From assembly GCA_020746875.1 (NCBI GenBank), contig JAGTJL010000019.1:1364001-1428000 (forward strand): a stretch of 64,000 bases of DNA. The letters run 5' to 3'. Of this stretch, positions 1 to 14,370 are shown in pieces. The DNA comes from Rhexocercosporidium sp. MPI-PUGE-AT-0058 (Eukaryota; Ascomycota; Leotiomycetes; Helotiales). How positions within the stretch are numbered: position 1 is the first letter of the stretch; each line of letters starts with the position of its first letter. Both the position numbers and the translations under genes were made by a program. Below the pieces are notes generated by a model that was not told the origin of the DNA, searched no databases, and saw only the letters and a list, made by a program, of their open reading frames with translations.

Positions 1-885
1 TTATATACTTAGTGTTTTCCCTTTTATATATTTTAATAACTTACGTAAAAAATAAGTAAAAAAGCTAAAATAAAATACGTAAAAAAGCTTAAAAGCCTTT
101 TATATTAATTATAAAAACCGAAACCGTTAAGTACTCGAATTAATATAAACTTATTAACTTAAACATCTCTTAGCCCTTGAAGTAAAATTAAATACGGCAC
201 CTCGACAGTTTTTTATAATATAACGAGAAGTATAAGAAGTCTAAAGAGAAATTATTTATTTTTAATGCGAAAATACTTAAATTACCGGAAATACTAGCTT
301 TAATACATGGAATATTAATACTAAAAAAAGTCCGACCGAAAATAGCCGGATCACGCTATTAAAAACTCTTTAATTAATATTAAAATATATTCGATACTTC
401 GGAAACGAGAAATAAATTATTTAAAATAAATCCGGTAAATTTTAATATTAATTATATATTTAATAAGCGTATTTATTATTTTTTTCTTTTTCTTTTTCTA
501 TTAAAAGCTTATTTTAAATTAGCGAGACAAAGGTTAATAGAAAAGTATACGGAGTTTTATTTTATATTTTTTCAGTTAATTTCAGTCTTAAATTACTTTA
601 CGTCGAGATTAATTCTAATAATAATAAAACTTTAGTATTTAGCGAGATTTATTTACTTCGCTTAAGCTTATACGTTTGTTTATTATAAGGATAAGAAGCT
701 TAGACTTCGGCGTCTTTCGGGCTTTATTACCCCGGGAAAAGCCTGAAGTTATAAGCTTTTTAATTTAATATTTTATTTATATATATTTTTTATTTTCTCG
801 AGCTCGTACGTCCTTTTTTCCTTAATATAATATATTATATCTTTTACTCTTTTACTAATAATATTGAGCGCATCTGCTTTTTAAC
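1..885. other. AT-rich RIP-degraded repeat DNA without a recognisable gene
   Basis: Very AT-rich sequence with frequent TA dinucleotides and stop codons in all frames. I see no protein motif that can be named and no clear terminal repeat. It is the left flank of Copia copy C1, whose LTR begins at 886, so it is probably an older repeat into which C1 inserted. Confidence 0.5.
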
Positions 886-1195
886 TGTGAGAATAGGCGA
901 GCCAATCAGAATGAGGAAGCGCAATAGGTAAGGACACGTGATTAAAGAGAGAGAATTGATTACTTACTTGCTTAAAGAGTTAAAAGAGCTCTTCGGTAGT
1001 TATATACAAAATAATAACTTCTTTAAAAGCTTTTACGACTACGTAACTAATTACCTAGCTTATACGAGCTACGTAATTAAATACAAGCGTAATTTCCCGG
1101 AATATAAAGGTAATTTCCGGGCCGCGTAAGCAATAAAAACTCCTTCGGCTATTTTAAAGTAGAATCGGCACGAGTTACCGAAGTCAAATCTAATA
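886..1195 (-). repeat. LTR of Copia family C (copy C1)
   Basis: 310 bp, starting TGTGAGAATAGG and ending TCTAATA (TCTAACA in the better copy at 14,804). It contains a CACGTG palindrome near its left end and the open frame noted at 938-1129. Homologous to 14,804-15,116, 29,708-30,012 and, inverted, 52,927-53,239. Confidence 0.9.
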
Positions 1196-3343
1196 CGCCT
1201 TTTTAATAAGTGACGTTATAGCCTTATAAGCTAATATATAAGCTAGCTTTAAAGCGGAGCTTATATTTACAGGAATATAATAAATACATGAAATACCCTT
1301 TGCGGAGGGTAAGCCAGTTATGAAAATAAATAAAAGAAATAATTATAATACGCCTTTTAAAATAACAGTCTATTTTCTTCCGCCTTAGCCTTATTCGGCT
1401 AGTCTCAAAAGCCTTATGAATTCAATGAATTTAGGCTTATTTAGCGACTTCGTAAAGCCGTCGGCTTTTTGTTAAACCCTTTTATATAAATTAGGTTTAT
1501 TTCGCCTTAATTTATAAGGTCGCTAACGTAATAATATTTAACGGTAATATACTTAGTCCTCTCGTGGAATTAAGAGTTATTAGTTAATAAGAAAGCGCCG
1601 TTATTATTTATATAAACAGAGAATCGTTCCTGTATGTAATAGCTTAATTCGGTTAAAAGCTGCTTTATATAAATAGCTTCTTTAAAAGCCGAATTAATAA
1701 TTATATATTCGGCCTTAGTCGTACTTTAAGTTATAATACTTTAAAGCTTGCTTTTTTAACTAAATAAGTAATTCGCTAAGTAAAAGCTTAAGCCGCTAGT
1801 CGATTTAGCCGTATTAATATCTCCGGCGTAGTCGGCGTCGTAATAGCCGCTTATATATTAATTAGAGCTTTTTTTATAAATTAGCCTTAGCTTTTTTAAT
1901 CTTTTTAGGTATTTAAGCACGTTTTTAAAAGCAATTAAGTAATCGACGCTAAGATTATTAGCAAATCGAGAGAGCTTTATAACCGAGTAATAAATATCGG
2001 GTCTAGTAGCCAGCATAAGAAACAAGAGGCAGCTTATAATTTACTAATATTAATTTATTTCTTCTTTATTAGCTTAATTAGGATTAGGTTTTAGTTTAAC
2101 CTTCGAATCCATTAGTATGTCTTTAGGCTTATAGTCGGTCATATTAAACTGCGCTAGCACTTCTAAGGCAAGTATAAGTCGCCAAGCTATTTGTTTTATT
2201 ACGCTAGCAAAAGTGTTTACGTAGTTAAGGCTATAGAGTTGCTCGAATCCTTTAGCGACGAATCTAGCTTTAAATTCGAGTAAATTAAGTAATTCTTTAA
2301 TTTTATATACTTACTTCGTTTTTAAAGGCTTATAAGCTTTGCTAGCGTCTTTTGGCATTATTTCCTAAGTCTCGTGACTTTCTAAGGAATTGGCTTCTTT
2401 TTCTATGGCTTTTAGCTAATAGTCCTTATATAAAGAGGCCATAGCTTCTTTAAGGCTTTTAAGCTCGTAAATTTAAAGGCTTTTAATTCGTTTAATAACG
2501 ACTTTATTAGTTTTTAGTTCTTCGGGCAGCTTTATTAGCCCTTAATCGAAGTCTTCGTCGATTTTAAAGCTTATTAAAGCCATAAAAGCTAGTCTCTTAG
2601 CGTTTTTATAAATAAAAAAAGCTTCTTTTACTTTTTCAATTAATTAATTATTTAATTAGCGAATAGCCGTCTTAAACCTTAAGTGTATTACTGACTGATT
2701 TTCCGAAGAGTTATTAAAGTCTTTGGCGCTAGTACTAGCGTTTTTAGTTACGACGTTAAGCTCCTAGCTCGAATAATCCTTTTTAAGCCTTTTAATAAGC
2801 GCTTTAAGCATTTCCGGGCTAGCCGTATTAGGCCTCTTATTAGCCTTTAGCGTTTGAGGGAGCTTTTGTATAAATAAGTCGGATTCGTTTTCAAAATCCG
2901 TTTTCTTACCCTTTAATTAGTCGATAGGCGACTTTTCGCTTATATTGCTTTTATTAAGTATTTCGTCGTTAATATTACTTATTAGCTTAGTAATATCGTC
3001 GCTAGCGCCTTTAAACTCTTCAAGTGTTTCGATTATATAATCGAATTCGGTTTCTTCCGTTATATTATCCTTAAGGGTTAAATCTTCTTTAATTGGGACG
3101 TTTTTAAAGCTTATAACGGCTCTTTTACTCGGTAAATAAACTAAGTAATTATTGGAAGATTTAAAACCGATAAGAATATCTTTGTCGGATTTATTAGTTA
3201 CCTTATGAGCTTTTTTATTCTCAAATACGTAAGTTAAAGAGCTTAGTATGCGAATATAATCGATTGTCGGTAATTTACCGCATAAAGCTTTAAAAGGCGT
3301 TTTCTTTATAACGGAGTTATATAACCGATTCTTAATATAAGCT
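886..3343 (-). mobile_element. Copia LTR retrotransposon copy C1 (3' part), RIP-degraded and truncated
   Basis: The 3' LTR (886-1195) matches the C2 LTR at 14,804-15,116 with many G-to-A / C-to-T differences. The body 1196-3343 matches C2 15,117-17,706, covering RNase H, part of the reverse transcriptase and the downstream end of the integrase on the minus strand. Relative to C2 about 468 bp of reverse transcriptase is missing (C2 roughly 16,063-16,530; C1 junction near 2163). Unlike C2, C1 has many stops, so it is older or was hit harder by RIP. It is cut at 3343/3344 by Gypsy G2; AAGCT at 3339-3343 is the likely target site. The rest of C1 is not found in the window. Confidence 0.85.
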
Positions 3344-6300
3344 TGTCACGGTCCGTGTATTTACTCGGTGTAGATACGGTAGGTTGTATTAATCTTAATA
3401 ATCGAGAAGTAAGTGTATTACGTACGGTAAAATAAATAATAACTAATATAATTAAGATATTATTTTTAATTAAGCACAAAGCTTTTATTTAATAGCAGAC
3501 GTGCTAGTCTTTTATAAAACTTTTATATTACACGACCGCTAAGACCGCTAGGTCCTGTCGGTTTTAGACCTTTAAACCTTAGCGGTTTAGCGGTTTATTA
3601 CGTGAGAAGGTCGCGTAATTTAAGGGCTTATTTATCCTTTAATTATTTATTAATAATAATATTTATATAATATATAACTTATAAAATCCTAAGTATTAAG
3701 GTCTTTTAAAGGAATGCTTTTAAAAGCGATGCTTTTTTAATATATTTCTCTTAAAATCCCTACCCTTTTAAGCTTATAGTCCTGAGTATTACGTTATCTT
3801 AGGGTTTAATGTTACGGGACGCGGGGCGTTTATAATATTATTCCTTTTCTAGTCTAGCGTAGTCCTTACGCTTAAATAACTTAAGAAAATATTATAAATA
3901 CTTTACGGCTATTTTCCCTTTTTATTATAATTAAATAAATATATACTAAAGAAAAAATATAATACTTTTTAAAAGAAAAAAAAAAATTTATTTTATTTTA
4001 TAAAATCGAAAAAAACGATTTCGAGACGATATCTTATACGTTTTATATTCGAAATAGCAAGACGTATATAATATCCTCCGAGTCGAGTCGTTACTTAAAG
4101 TATATTAAAGTTAATAAAAAATATAATATTAAAATGCCCTTAACCGAGAGTTAAAATACTCTCGAAAAGGCAGAGGAAAAGCTAGACGAGGAGGAGGCGT
4201 AAACACGTCGCGCCCTATAAGAGGCCGCGGCCCGCCTAAACCGTCTATTTCGTTAATAAAAGTTTCTAAAGAAGCGAAGAATTAAAATACTCCGTTATAA
4301 TTTTAAGAATATAAATAAATTAAAAGAAGTAAAGGCGCGAAAAGCTATAAAAAGAAAGAGGCAAGAGGCCTCTGTTATTCGCCCGCTTACTTTACTATTC
4401 GCCGTCGACTTCGCTAAGTTTTCTTTAATTAAGTAAGTCTTATTTAATTTTACGGATTTAATCTTTTAAGTAAAATTAAGTTTTATAAATAAAACCTTTA
4501 AAGTTATTTAAAGTAATAAAAGTTAGACTTAAGTTTTTAAGTATTTTTAAATTATAAATACTCTTTTTATTTAATTAAGTATTTAGCGACGCCGTGGAAA
4601 TATTAATAATTTAAAATAGTTTTAATATTATATTTAACGTTTAAGTTTATTAATTATACATTTATAATAAGAGCTAATAGTGCCCTTAGCGGTACTGGTT
4701 CGAGGAGAGATATATAAAATACCGGGTAAATATTCATAGTTTTCGGAAGTGCTAGTTAGTAATTAATTAGTCCTTTAACCTTTGTAATTTTAAATAGTCT
4801 TAACTTTTTATAATCTAATTTATTATTTAGTCGTTTAGTCGTAATATTCTTTTTAAATAAGTAAACCTTATTCCTTTCTTTTAGCGTTAGTTTTATGCTA
4901 CGCTTTTTATTATAATAAATAATTAATTTTTATATAATAAATAAAATATTTATTAATAATTTATTATATAATTACTTAAGCTTATTTTTTTATAATATGG
5001 CTTTATATACGGTCCCATAACTCGCAATCGATGTGTTATATGCCGTCGGGTTATACCTGTAGTTTGCATAAAACGGCAATACTTTAATAGGTTTTTAATC
5101 CGCGTTATTATATATAAATTAAGCGATTAAGAGTAGTTAAACTTAGTCGTCTTATTTATAGTTTATATAATATTAAAAATAAATCTTTATTATTTAATTA
5201 ATTCGTTTTATTTAACCGTTAGTTTAAGGGTAAAATGCCGTCGATATTTTTTATTTTATTCTTAAAAGTAATATTAATGTTTTTTAAAACTTTAAAGTAA
5301 AGAGCTTATTTTTATTTAAGATGACCTCGTTTAATATTTTGTGATTCGTAAAAATCGTTTAAAAAAATACTTACGTTATTATCGGCGCATTTTGTGTGCT
5401 TAGTACCGGTATTATATACGCGTATTTTATTATTTTATCCGTTATTACGCAAATTAAATTATAAGTAATTTTAGTAATCGAATCCTTTAAGGGTAGTAAT
5501 TCGATTATAAAGTCTAAGGCAATTGACTTCTATAAGCGTGGTAGTGTCATTATTAACTTTATAAGTCTATACGACATATAATAGTTTACTTTATTCCGTA
5601 TGTATATGTCGTAAAATAAAATTACGTTTTTAATTACTTTTTTTATTCTTAAGAAATAATATTCTCTAAAGAGTTTTAATAGTGTTTTAGCTATTCCTTA
5701 ATGTTTATAGATTAGTAGCTTATGCTGTTTTTGACGAAGTCTACTTTATTTTAAATAAAAATATAAGCTTGTCTTTAATATAAAAGAGCTTTAGTATTAA
5801 TAAAAAAAGGATTCTTTATTTAATTACTTCTTTTATTCGATTACTATTAAGTCGTTAACGTAGCTTTTTTAGATTTTCTCGGGGGCTTAACTTGTCGTTA
5901 TTAATTACTTATAATTAATTATTAGCGAGTCGTTATTCCTTTTTAATACGGTATATAACTTATATGTTTTATTTTTGAGATATTTTAGTTTTTTATTAAG
6001 GGCGTTAGCCTTAGCGTTTTCCATTCTTTTAATATATAAAAATCGAAGTTTAATTATAAAGAGTATTTTATATTATTAAACTTATCGTCGATTTAATTCT
6101 TTAATAATCGTAAAATAAATGAGATTTTTATAATCTATTAAAATTTATATTTTATAAGGCGATCCTTTGAGGTAGACCTTTTATTCGCGTATTACGTCTA
6201 TAGCTTTTAATAATTCTTTATTATAAATCTCGTAATTAAGTTTTATTAATAAGAGTTTTCGCAAATAATATACGATTAATTGTTATCTGCCGTCTTCGCC

Positions 6301-7037
6301 CGATTGACTTAATACGGCCCTAATAATATAGTCGGAAGCGTTTATCTTTATCGTAATTTCCTTATCTAAATTAAAGGACATAAGGACTAATTCTTTAATA
6401 AAGGCTTTTTTTAAGTCTTAAAAAGCTATTTTTGTTTTATTATTTTAGTCGAAGTCTTTATTTTTACGTGTTAACTCTATAAGCGGTGCGGCGATCTTCG
6501 AGTAGTTTCGAATAAATCGTCGATAAAAGTTAATAAATCTTAAGAAAGACTGTACTTTTTTAACATTTATAAGTTTAATCTACTCGACGACTGCCTTAAC
6601 CTTTTAAGAGTCTGTAGCCAGTCCCGTAGTAATAATTATATACCTTAAGAAAGTAACTTCTTCCTTATGGAAATAATACTTCTTAAGTTTTAAGAGTATT
6701 AAGAAAGCTTTTAGTTTCTTTAATATTATTATAACGTCTTTTACGTATTATTTTTTTATTTTAAAGTAAACTAAAATATTATTTAAGTAATATATATATA
6801 TTACGTTTAAGTATTGCCGCAAAATATTAATAATTAAACGTTAAAATGTAATAAGCGCGTTAATTAGTTTAAAAGGCATAACCGTATACTTATAATAATT
6901 AAAACGTATGCGAAATATTATTTTTCTTCTTTTTCTTTAGCTATTTTTATAAGGTTATACGCGCCTCGTAAGTCGAGCTAAGTGAAGATCTTAGCGCCGC
7001 TAAGCCTATTGCGTAGCTCTTTAATTAAAGGTAATAC
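3344..7037 (-). mobile_element. Ty3/Gypsy retrotransposon G2, 3' part, RIP-degraded and truncated
   Basis: The left end starts TGTCACGG directly after C1, consistent with the start of an LTR, but I could not fix the inner LTR boundary. On the minus strand, about 5400-5550 reads as the Gypsy integrase core (DFI-E-LPPSK then ICVITDR-TKYA). About 6640-7037 reads as reverse transcriptase: PLI-ELR-RLSGAKIFT-LDLRGAYNLI, then VMPF-LINA, then YLNNILVY in place of YLDDILVY. The frame has many stops. Family A Copia LTR starts at 7038 in the middle of the RT coding region, so A1 inserted into G2; the RT start and gag are lost. Confidence 0.8.
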
Positions 7038-7221
7038 TGTCGTATAGGCACGGGCAGCTGCTCTCTTGGCACTGCACGTGACCTAATTAGGTTCTGCTAC
7101 TGTAGACCGCCTTCAGGAGAATAATTGTTTTCTCTTAATGCTTAGAGCTTTTAAAAAAACGATTAATTACTTTAATTTAATTATAATTACTTATAATGTT
7201 TTAATTCACTTTTATATTATA
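7038..7221 (+). repeat. 5' LTR of Copia A1 (184 bp)
   Basis: Starts TGTCGTATAGGCACGGGCAG and ends with a RIP-changed CA (…TTATATTATA). It has the same length as the solo copy at 38,229-38,412, whose target duplication fixes the ends, and as 56,669-56,852. It contains CACGTGAC. Confidence 0.88.
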
Positions 7222-7649
7222 ATTATAAGCTCCGTTAACGAAGCTATTAAGTTAATATTCTTCCTTTTATGCGCTATTAATTTAAATAAAGCTTATAAGG
7301 CAGGTTTATAAGTAGAAAGCATTTATTATACGTTACAGAGTTTTTTACTTTATTATAAAATATAATTTATACCGCTGTTTTTTATTAATTCTTTTATTCT
7401 ACTTTAAACGAGTATAAAAGCCGAATAACTAAACTTAATACCTCTCCAGTCCTTCCTCTTTTATTAAATATTCGAAGCTTACGAAAGTAACCCTTTTATT
7501 ATAATAAACTTAATTTCAGCTTTTTTTTTAAATAATCGAACTCCTCTTAATTATAATAAGCGCACTTAGATTCCTTAATATTAAGCGTTTAAATCCTTTT
7601 ATATCTTTTATAAAATATAAAATTCAATAGACTTTATATTATTAGTTAT

Positions 7650-10600
7650 TCCTAACCTTCTCGACGCCGAACCGAAACCCTTATCGCTAAATAATTAAGA
7701 ATATAATAAGATAAAAAAGCTATTAAATATAATTTTTAAGCTTAAGCGAAGTAAAATAAAAATACTCGCGACCTTATAAAGAAAAGCTTTAAGCCGAGCG
7801 TATTATTATTAGCAAAAGTTATAATTAAGAATATAACTTTAATATATATTACTTTTATAAAAGAATACGTAAGGAAGCTCGTATAATAAACGGAAAAGGC
7901 TCGAGCTTATAAGGCAGCTTATAAGTGGATTTAAGAGATAATTAATCCTTTTATTTATTAAAGAATAATTAAAAAATATGAGAATAAGCAAGCTCGTATA
8001 AAAAAGAAATAATTAACCGAAATAATAAACAGAGATTTTTAATTAAAGTTATGGATTTTTTAATTGCTTTTCCGGATCTTTAAAAGAGATTACGTCTTTT
8101 CGGAAATAAGTGCTCGCACGTTAATATAATTTACTTATAAGAAGAAGCTTGCTATTATTAAAGTAAGGCGAGTTAATCTTAAGAAGTAGCTTTAAGAATA
8201 AAGAGCGGCTTATTAAGATGCTCTCTTATACGACTTATTAAACGTTAAAGGACTGCTAATAGTACTTGATTTTATTAAAGCGGTGCAAGAAAAGCTCGCA
8301 CCGGAATAGGCGCGCGAACGGCACTTTAAATTATTAAGAAATAATACTCTTAAAATAATAAACTAATACTTTTTACTTAATTACGTTAATTAATTATTTA
8401 CTCTTAACGAGGAATTACTTATAGCTTTTAAATAATAAAAGATAATAAGCTTATATATTACTTTTAAAGAAAAATCAAATACTCCCGCAACCTCGTCGGC
8501 TTAACGAAACTAGTCGCTAAACACGCGAGTAAATACTTGCCCGTGTAAGCACCGCTTTTACTGCTATAAGGCTATTAATTATCACAGATTACGGTATTAT
8601 TACGACGGCTCGACGGCGAGTAACTTTAAGAACTTATTATTAATAAAGGAAATTAAGAAGACTCGACTTTAATTAAAAAACGACTTCCTTAACTTCCGCC
8701 GAGAAATCGCTAAATTTAATAAGAATATACTATTAATAACGTAACTGGCTTTCGGATCGCCTTCCGGTAATTCTTTTTTTACTTAGCTATTAATAACTCT
8801 TATAATTCTAAAGCTAATTATTTTAATAAAAGCAAAATACTTTAAAAACGTTTAAGCTTGCCTTATAAGCTCTGAATTTCTCGACGAAGCTCTTGCTATT
8901 ATAAGGGTATACGCTATTATAAATATAAATCGCTATCCGCTCGCAGAGAGCATTTTACTTAATAACGGAGCTGCTATTTATTTAATAAATTCAAAAACTC
9001 TCCTTATCCCCGGAAGCTTTATTAAATTTATTACGGATACTAACGTTAAGGCCGGAACGTTAAGCTTAATAATTAAAAGCCGCGGTACTCGAGTCTTTAA
9101 AAGTGCTTTTCACGGCCTTAACGGACCGAATATAAACGATTTAATCCTTTCGAACGTTATTATTATTAAAAGCTTTAATATTAATATTATTTTAAAAGCT
9201 CGCTTTTTGCAAGCAAGAGTTTAATATAATAATTTAAATTGCATTTTATGTACGGGAATAGCTGAAAATAATCTAATTTTAAAGTAATTATAGCAATAGT
9301 TTAATTTAGCTTTCTTTAAATATAAGCCTTTTAATTACTTTTCGGTTTCTTTAATTATTTGCCGCATTTTAATTTACTTAAATTATAGCTTTTTAATATT
9401 TCTAACGCTAAAGAAGAGCATTCGCTAAGGCTTTTAGTCGAGTAAACGATATTTAAAGCTACGAGTCGACGAAGCTTACTTATAATATTTACGCGCAGGT
9501 CACTTAAGAAAAGAAGCCTTAGAAAACTTAATGAAAAATACGCGTAACGTCGAGATTTAAAGCTTAATTTAATTAAAATATAAGTATTATATAATATTTA
9601 TAATATAATAAGTAATAAGTCGTCGTTAATTAAAAAGAATAACTACTCGTTTTTTTTATTACATTTCTTAGGATTTATTTGACTTTTTAATAGGATTTAA
9701 CGGGAATAGCTAGCTTTTATTAATTAAGAATAAATACAATAAGAAATTCTACGAATAGCGTTTGAAAACTAAAAAGTTAATCGCCGTCTTAAATGCTCTT
9801 AAACCGTTTAAAGCGTAGACGAGACGTTAATTCAGGCTCTCGGTTTATAAAATACGCTAAGATAATAATACTTTAGTTATAAGAATTAATAAATTAATTA
9901 AATATAAACAGTAATATAAAGAAAGTAATATTAATATTGAATTTACTTTCTTATATATATATTAACTTAATAAAAGAGCTGAGCGCGTAAGTAAAGAAAT
10001 AATTAATAAATTAATTAAAATGCGCCTTTTTATTAATTTACCCCGGGCGCTTTAAACGAAATCAGTAATAGCGGCAATTATTCTTTATAATATAAGTCTA
10101 TTTACTTATAAAGGCTTTAAGAATCCGAACGAAGTATTTTAAGCTTAATTTAAGTAATATTTTCGATATTACGACCTTAAGCTTACGCTAAAGCTGATAA
10201 CTGATTTACGGCTTAATTAAAGCAACTTATATACGTACGGCTATAAAGCCTACCTTATAATTAAAAACCGAGAAGCTCTCCGCCAAAAGAGAGCTTTTAA
10301 AATTAATCTGCGAGCATACTTTAATTACTTAATTAAATACGTCTTATTTAATATTTATAAAATTTAAATGCTTTAATTATAATATATAATAATAACTCGG
10401 AATATTACTTTTAACGAAACTCTTTTTTATTTAAGGTCTTTAAATATAAAAAAAACGATCGGCTAGCCGCGCTTAATATTAAAGGATTTTATAAAAATAT
10501 TAAAAGAAAAAGAAGAAGATTAAAACGCTGGTTTTATTATAATTAACCGACTAAGCGTATTTAATATATTAAAATTAAAAACATTATCTATTATTCCGAA

Positions 10601-13080
10601 CGGAGAATAATTAAGCGAAGCAATAAGCGCTATAAAAGTCGACGAGCTTATAAACTCAGAGGTATTAAAACTTTTAATTGAGCTTTTAAGCTCGGGGGTA
10701 GAGCTATTTACTTCCCTTTTAATTAAGTTAATAAAAGTAAATACGCCATTTTCAGTTAATTTAATAGTTCTTGATTTTATTTAATTGCTTATTAATAAGA
10801 ACTCGGGGGTAATTTAATTAAAAAAAGTATTAGACTTTTTATTTATAAGTACCTTAATTAAATCTTAAAATAAGCCGATACTTTAAGATAATTAGCGTCT
10901 AAAAGTATAATTAAAAGAAGTGTTTTACGTAATATATTAAACTTTTAAAATAATATAAGCTTTAAGCGGAAGTCGATATTATAAGTTATAATTTACTTTA
11001 AAAGATTATACGACCGAAAACGCGATCTTAAGCGTTAAAAAATATTTAAAGAAAGTATCGGCCTTAAGTAATTAAAAGCTTTATTTTAAGTAATTAAGTA
11101 CGAAAAGTATTTATAATTATTAAAATTAAAAGAAGACAAAGAATTAAGTTTACGCTTATTATTCCCGGCTTTAATTAAATTAAATTCCGGCTTACTTAAA
11201 CCTCTTAAAAAAAAAAGAATAAAAGATTAAGTAATTAATAAAAGTCGAAAGACTCGAGTCAATAATAAGATAACGAAACCGAATCGAAGCGTTTATATAA
11301 TAATTATTAAAGAGTTAATTACGGAATTATTATAATTATTAAATAACCGCGAGTACTTAAAGGATTTTCTAAGAACTTTCTGGCTTAATTAAGAACTAAT
11401 ACAAAAAGATAAAAAAGATTTAAGCGCAGTTTATATTATTATATTAACGTCTGTGCTTAAAAATATCGAAATTCGACAATTAATTAAGCTCTTACGGATT
11501 TATTAATTATAAATGCCTAAGGACTTATTAAATTAAAGAAACCTTAGGGACTATTTATTAAAAGAGCACTTCCGAGCCGACACTATTAAAGAGATTACTA
11601 ACTTTAAGTCGCGCAATTACTAAAAAGTCGTTAAATACACCTTTGCTACCGAATAATTAATTCCCTTAAAATAAGTATTTTACGCTAAAGTCGATTCGTT
11701 AAGGTATTTAATCCGCTGTCGTTCCCGAGTCGTTATAAAAGGAGACTTATAGCTTAAAACGTTAATTTTATCAACTTATATAACTACTTTAACTGCTCGC
11801 TCTTTTAGAACCGCTATAGCTATTATAGTTTAATTTAATTTAATATAATAAATGCCTTTATTAACGCTAAACGAAGTGAAATAAGTACTCGCGTACGCTA
11901 CTATTTACCGGACGGCTTTAAATAAAACGGAAAAGTAATAAAAGTTAATCGCGTACTTTACGGACTCAGGGACTTACCGGCGCTATAATACGGTAACTTC
12001 ACTTATACTTTAATAACTTTAAGGTTAATCGCTTATAAAGAAGAGCCTTATATATTTATAAACAAGTAACGTACGGTATTTATAATATTTTATATTAATA
12101 ATATTTAAGTATTTTATTATACTTCGGCTTTTAAAGACGCTAAACCAATTACCGACGGCTTAAATATAATATATAAGTTTATTAAAGGAGAACAAATAAA
12201 GTAATTCTTAAGCGTTCGTATTATTAAAGATCGATTAGCGAAGATTATTTCTTTAATATATAATACTTATATTTAAAAGGTTATTCTTCGATTTAAGTTA
12301 ATAAATAAAAATTACCTAAGTATATTATTATTTTAAGTCGAGTTATTAAAGAATTAAAAATAAGCTACTTTAGTTTAAATTAAGGAATTTTAAGAGAAAA
12401 TTAAATTAATATTTTATATTATAATTATATTACGCGTAGACGTCGCTTTTACTATTTTAAAGCTTTTTTACTTCTTAATTAATCTTTTCCGGGAGCATTT
12501 AGCTGCAGTTAATTAAATAATTCGTTATTTTTTTAATACTCGTTTTTTAGCGATTACTTATAATTATAAGCTACGCGACTCTTATTTTATAATAATATTA
12601 AATACTTCTTTTATAAACGATATCGAAATAAGGCGATTTTTTAATAAATATATTTTTATATTTTTTAAAAGTTTAATCTTTTAAAAAGTAGTTTTATAAA
12701 ATATAATTATTACGTTTATAATATAAATAAAGCTTCTTAAAGTTAAGCGTATTAATAAGGAATTTATAGTACTTTAGCGATTCTTTCAAGAATTACGCTT
12801 TAATATAAGAATAACTTAAATAATTTTCTGTAATAATTAATAAACGATTCGGTTAATCGTTGGAGAAAATTAATATATTTTTATTAAGTTGCGTTACGTT
12901 AATATTCAGAATATATAATTATATTAAGAGTTTTAAAAAGGCATTTTTATAATAAAATATCTTCTTATAAGTTATATGCCGGCTGATAGACTTATTAAAA
13001 ACCTTTTTTAACAGAAATTTAAAGCATTTATTACTCTTATTAACTTAATAAATATTTGTGCTCAATTAGAGCAACTCCTA
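7650..13080 (+). pseudogene. Copia gag-pol remnant of A1
   Basis: A plus-strand gag-pol frame can be followed by conserved motifs but is broken by many stops, typical of RIP. Recognisable pieces are a basic gag-like helical region, retropepsin, GAG_pre-integrase, integrase, the VRYYLPDGFK / GKVIKVNRVLYGLRDLPAL part of reverse transcriptase, the degenerate YVDD box and a C-terminal RNase H with CNN..TIRLIVGEN. The gag is unusual: long, Lys/Arg-rich and lacking a clean CCHC knuckle. Catalytic positions are changed (YINN, NNGA), so no activity is expected. Related remnants are at 38,909-40,970 (gag only) and 58,400-64,000 (minus strand). Confidence 0.82.
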
Positions 13081-13439
13081 TAAGAGACTCGCTTTAAAGT
13101 AATCTTTTATATATATTCTTTACTTTTTATTTATTCTTAGAATAATTATATAATAAGCTTATTTTTTAATTAAAAAGCTTTATTTATATTATTATATATT
13201 CCTTTATAAAATTCTCTTTTATAAATTTCTATTTATAATTTTATTTTATTAAATATTAACTAAGCTCGGAAGTATAAATTATTATATTTTAAAGAGTTAA
13301 TTGCTTTTAACGATTTTTTAATTCAAAAGTAAATATAAGCTTTAGTTTTTAAAATATAAAAGGATATTTAAAGAATAAGAGATTCTTAAGCTTTAAAAAA
13401 TAAAAGAATAGCTTATTTATTAAAAAAAGAAAGGCTTAA

Positions 13440-14370
13440 AACCTCCCGAACCAGCTCGCTTAAAGCATTAGTTATTATATTAACTAGCTCCTTAACGCAA
13501 GTAGCTTAAGTCTCTTACTTAGGAATAAGAATAACTTTACGAGTAAATATAACTTAAAAAGCCAGAACGCTAAGACTTAGGCTATAGGCGCGAGTAGCTC
13601 CGGTAATAGCCTCGGCAGCAGCAGTTTCAGTAATAATAATAGTAATAAGATAATCAGCTATTCTTTTATTATTTTTCTTAATAAAGAAAGCACTTACAGC
13701 GGCAATAATCTTCTTTCTAATAATACGAGTATAAGCTGTAAAAGCAATTAAAAGCTCTTTTTCTTTTTTTAAGAGATTAATTAAATTAATTTAATTTTCT
13801 GGAAATAAAGCGAGTAATTTATTATTTTCTTTATTATTATTATCTCTATTATTATTTCCGAATCTATTAATAACTCTTAAAGTAATTTTATTATTAAAAT
13901 TAATAATAGCGCCAGCAATAATAGCTTTATTAATATTATTATCCTTAAAGGCGGCACGGACCGGGATTCTTAACTGCTTTAGTTTTTAAAAAAATTAATA
14001 ATAAATCAAAAAGCAAGAAAAAAGTAATTAAATCGATTTACTTTTTTACTAATTTTATTTTTTAATATATTATAATATATAAAGAAAAGAGCCTAGGTAA
14101 TAACGGGAGTAATTACGTACTTATAGCCGAACGAGTAAGCGAAGCAGCGAATACTTTTTTTAATAATATTATAGTATTAACTGCTACTTTTTATTTAAAA
14201 GGCGCTATTAATATAACTTAAATACATTATTATACGAGCACTTATTAACTGCTTTAAAGCCCGAAAAGCAATAGCGGTACGGCGAAAAGCGGGAGCGGGA
14301 ACGAGAGCAGTCGATAATCGTACTTTAGCAACGACTTTCTTTTTATTATTAATAATAGCTTTGACTTATT
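13440..14370 (-). pseudogene. Antisense Cys-containing reading frame between pol and 3' LTR of Copia A1
   Basis: On the minus strand, opposite to gag-pol, an interpretable protein frame lies between RNase H and the 3' LTR. It reads a Pro/Ala-rich start (APVPAPA-like), a helix with ALKQLISA, a IKK-IRCFAYS-GYKYVI segment, then IPVRAAF-DNNINK…LRVIN-FG-NN-DNNNKEN, a KEKELLIAF helix and an Ala-rich tail. The same blocks in the same order occur in A3 (57,290-58,185), where GTAAGT donors separate them, suggesting a spliced gene with short introns. I do not recognise the family. The present copy has stops and is not expected to be functional. It might instead be an older gene captured by the element. 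Confidence 0.55.
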
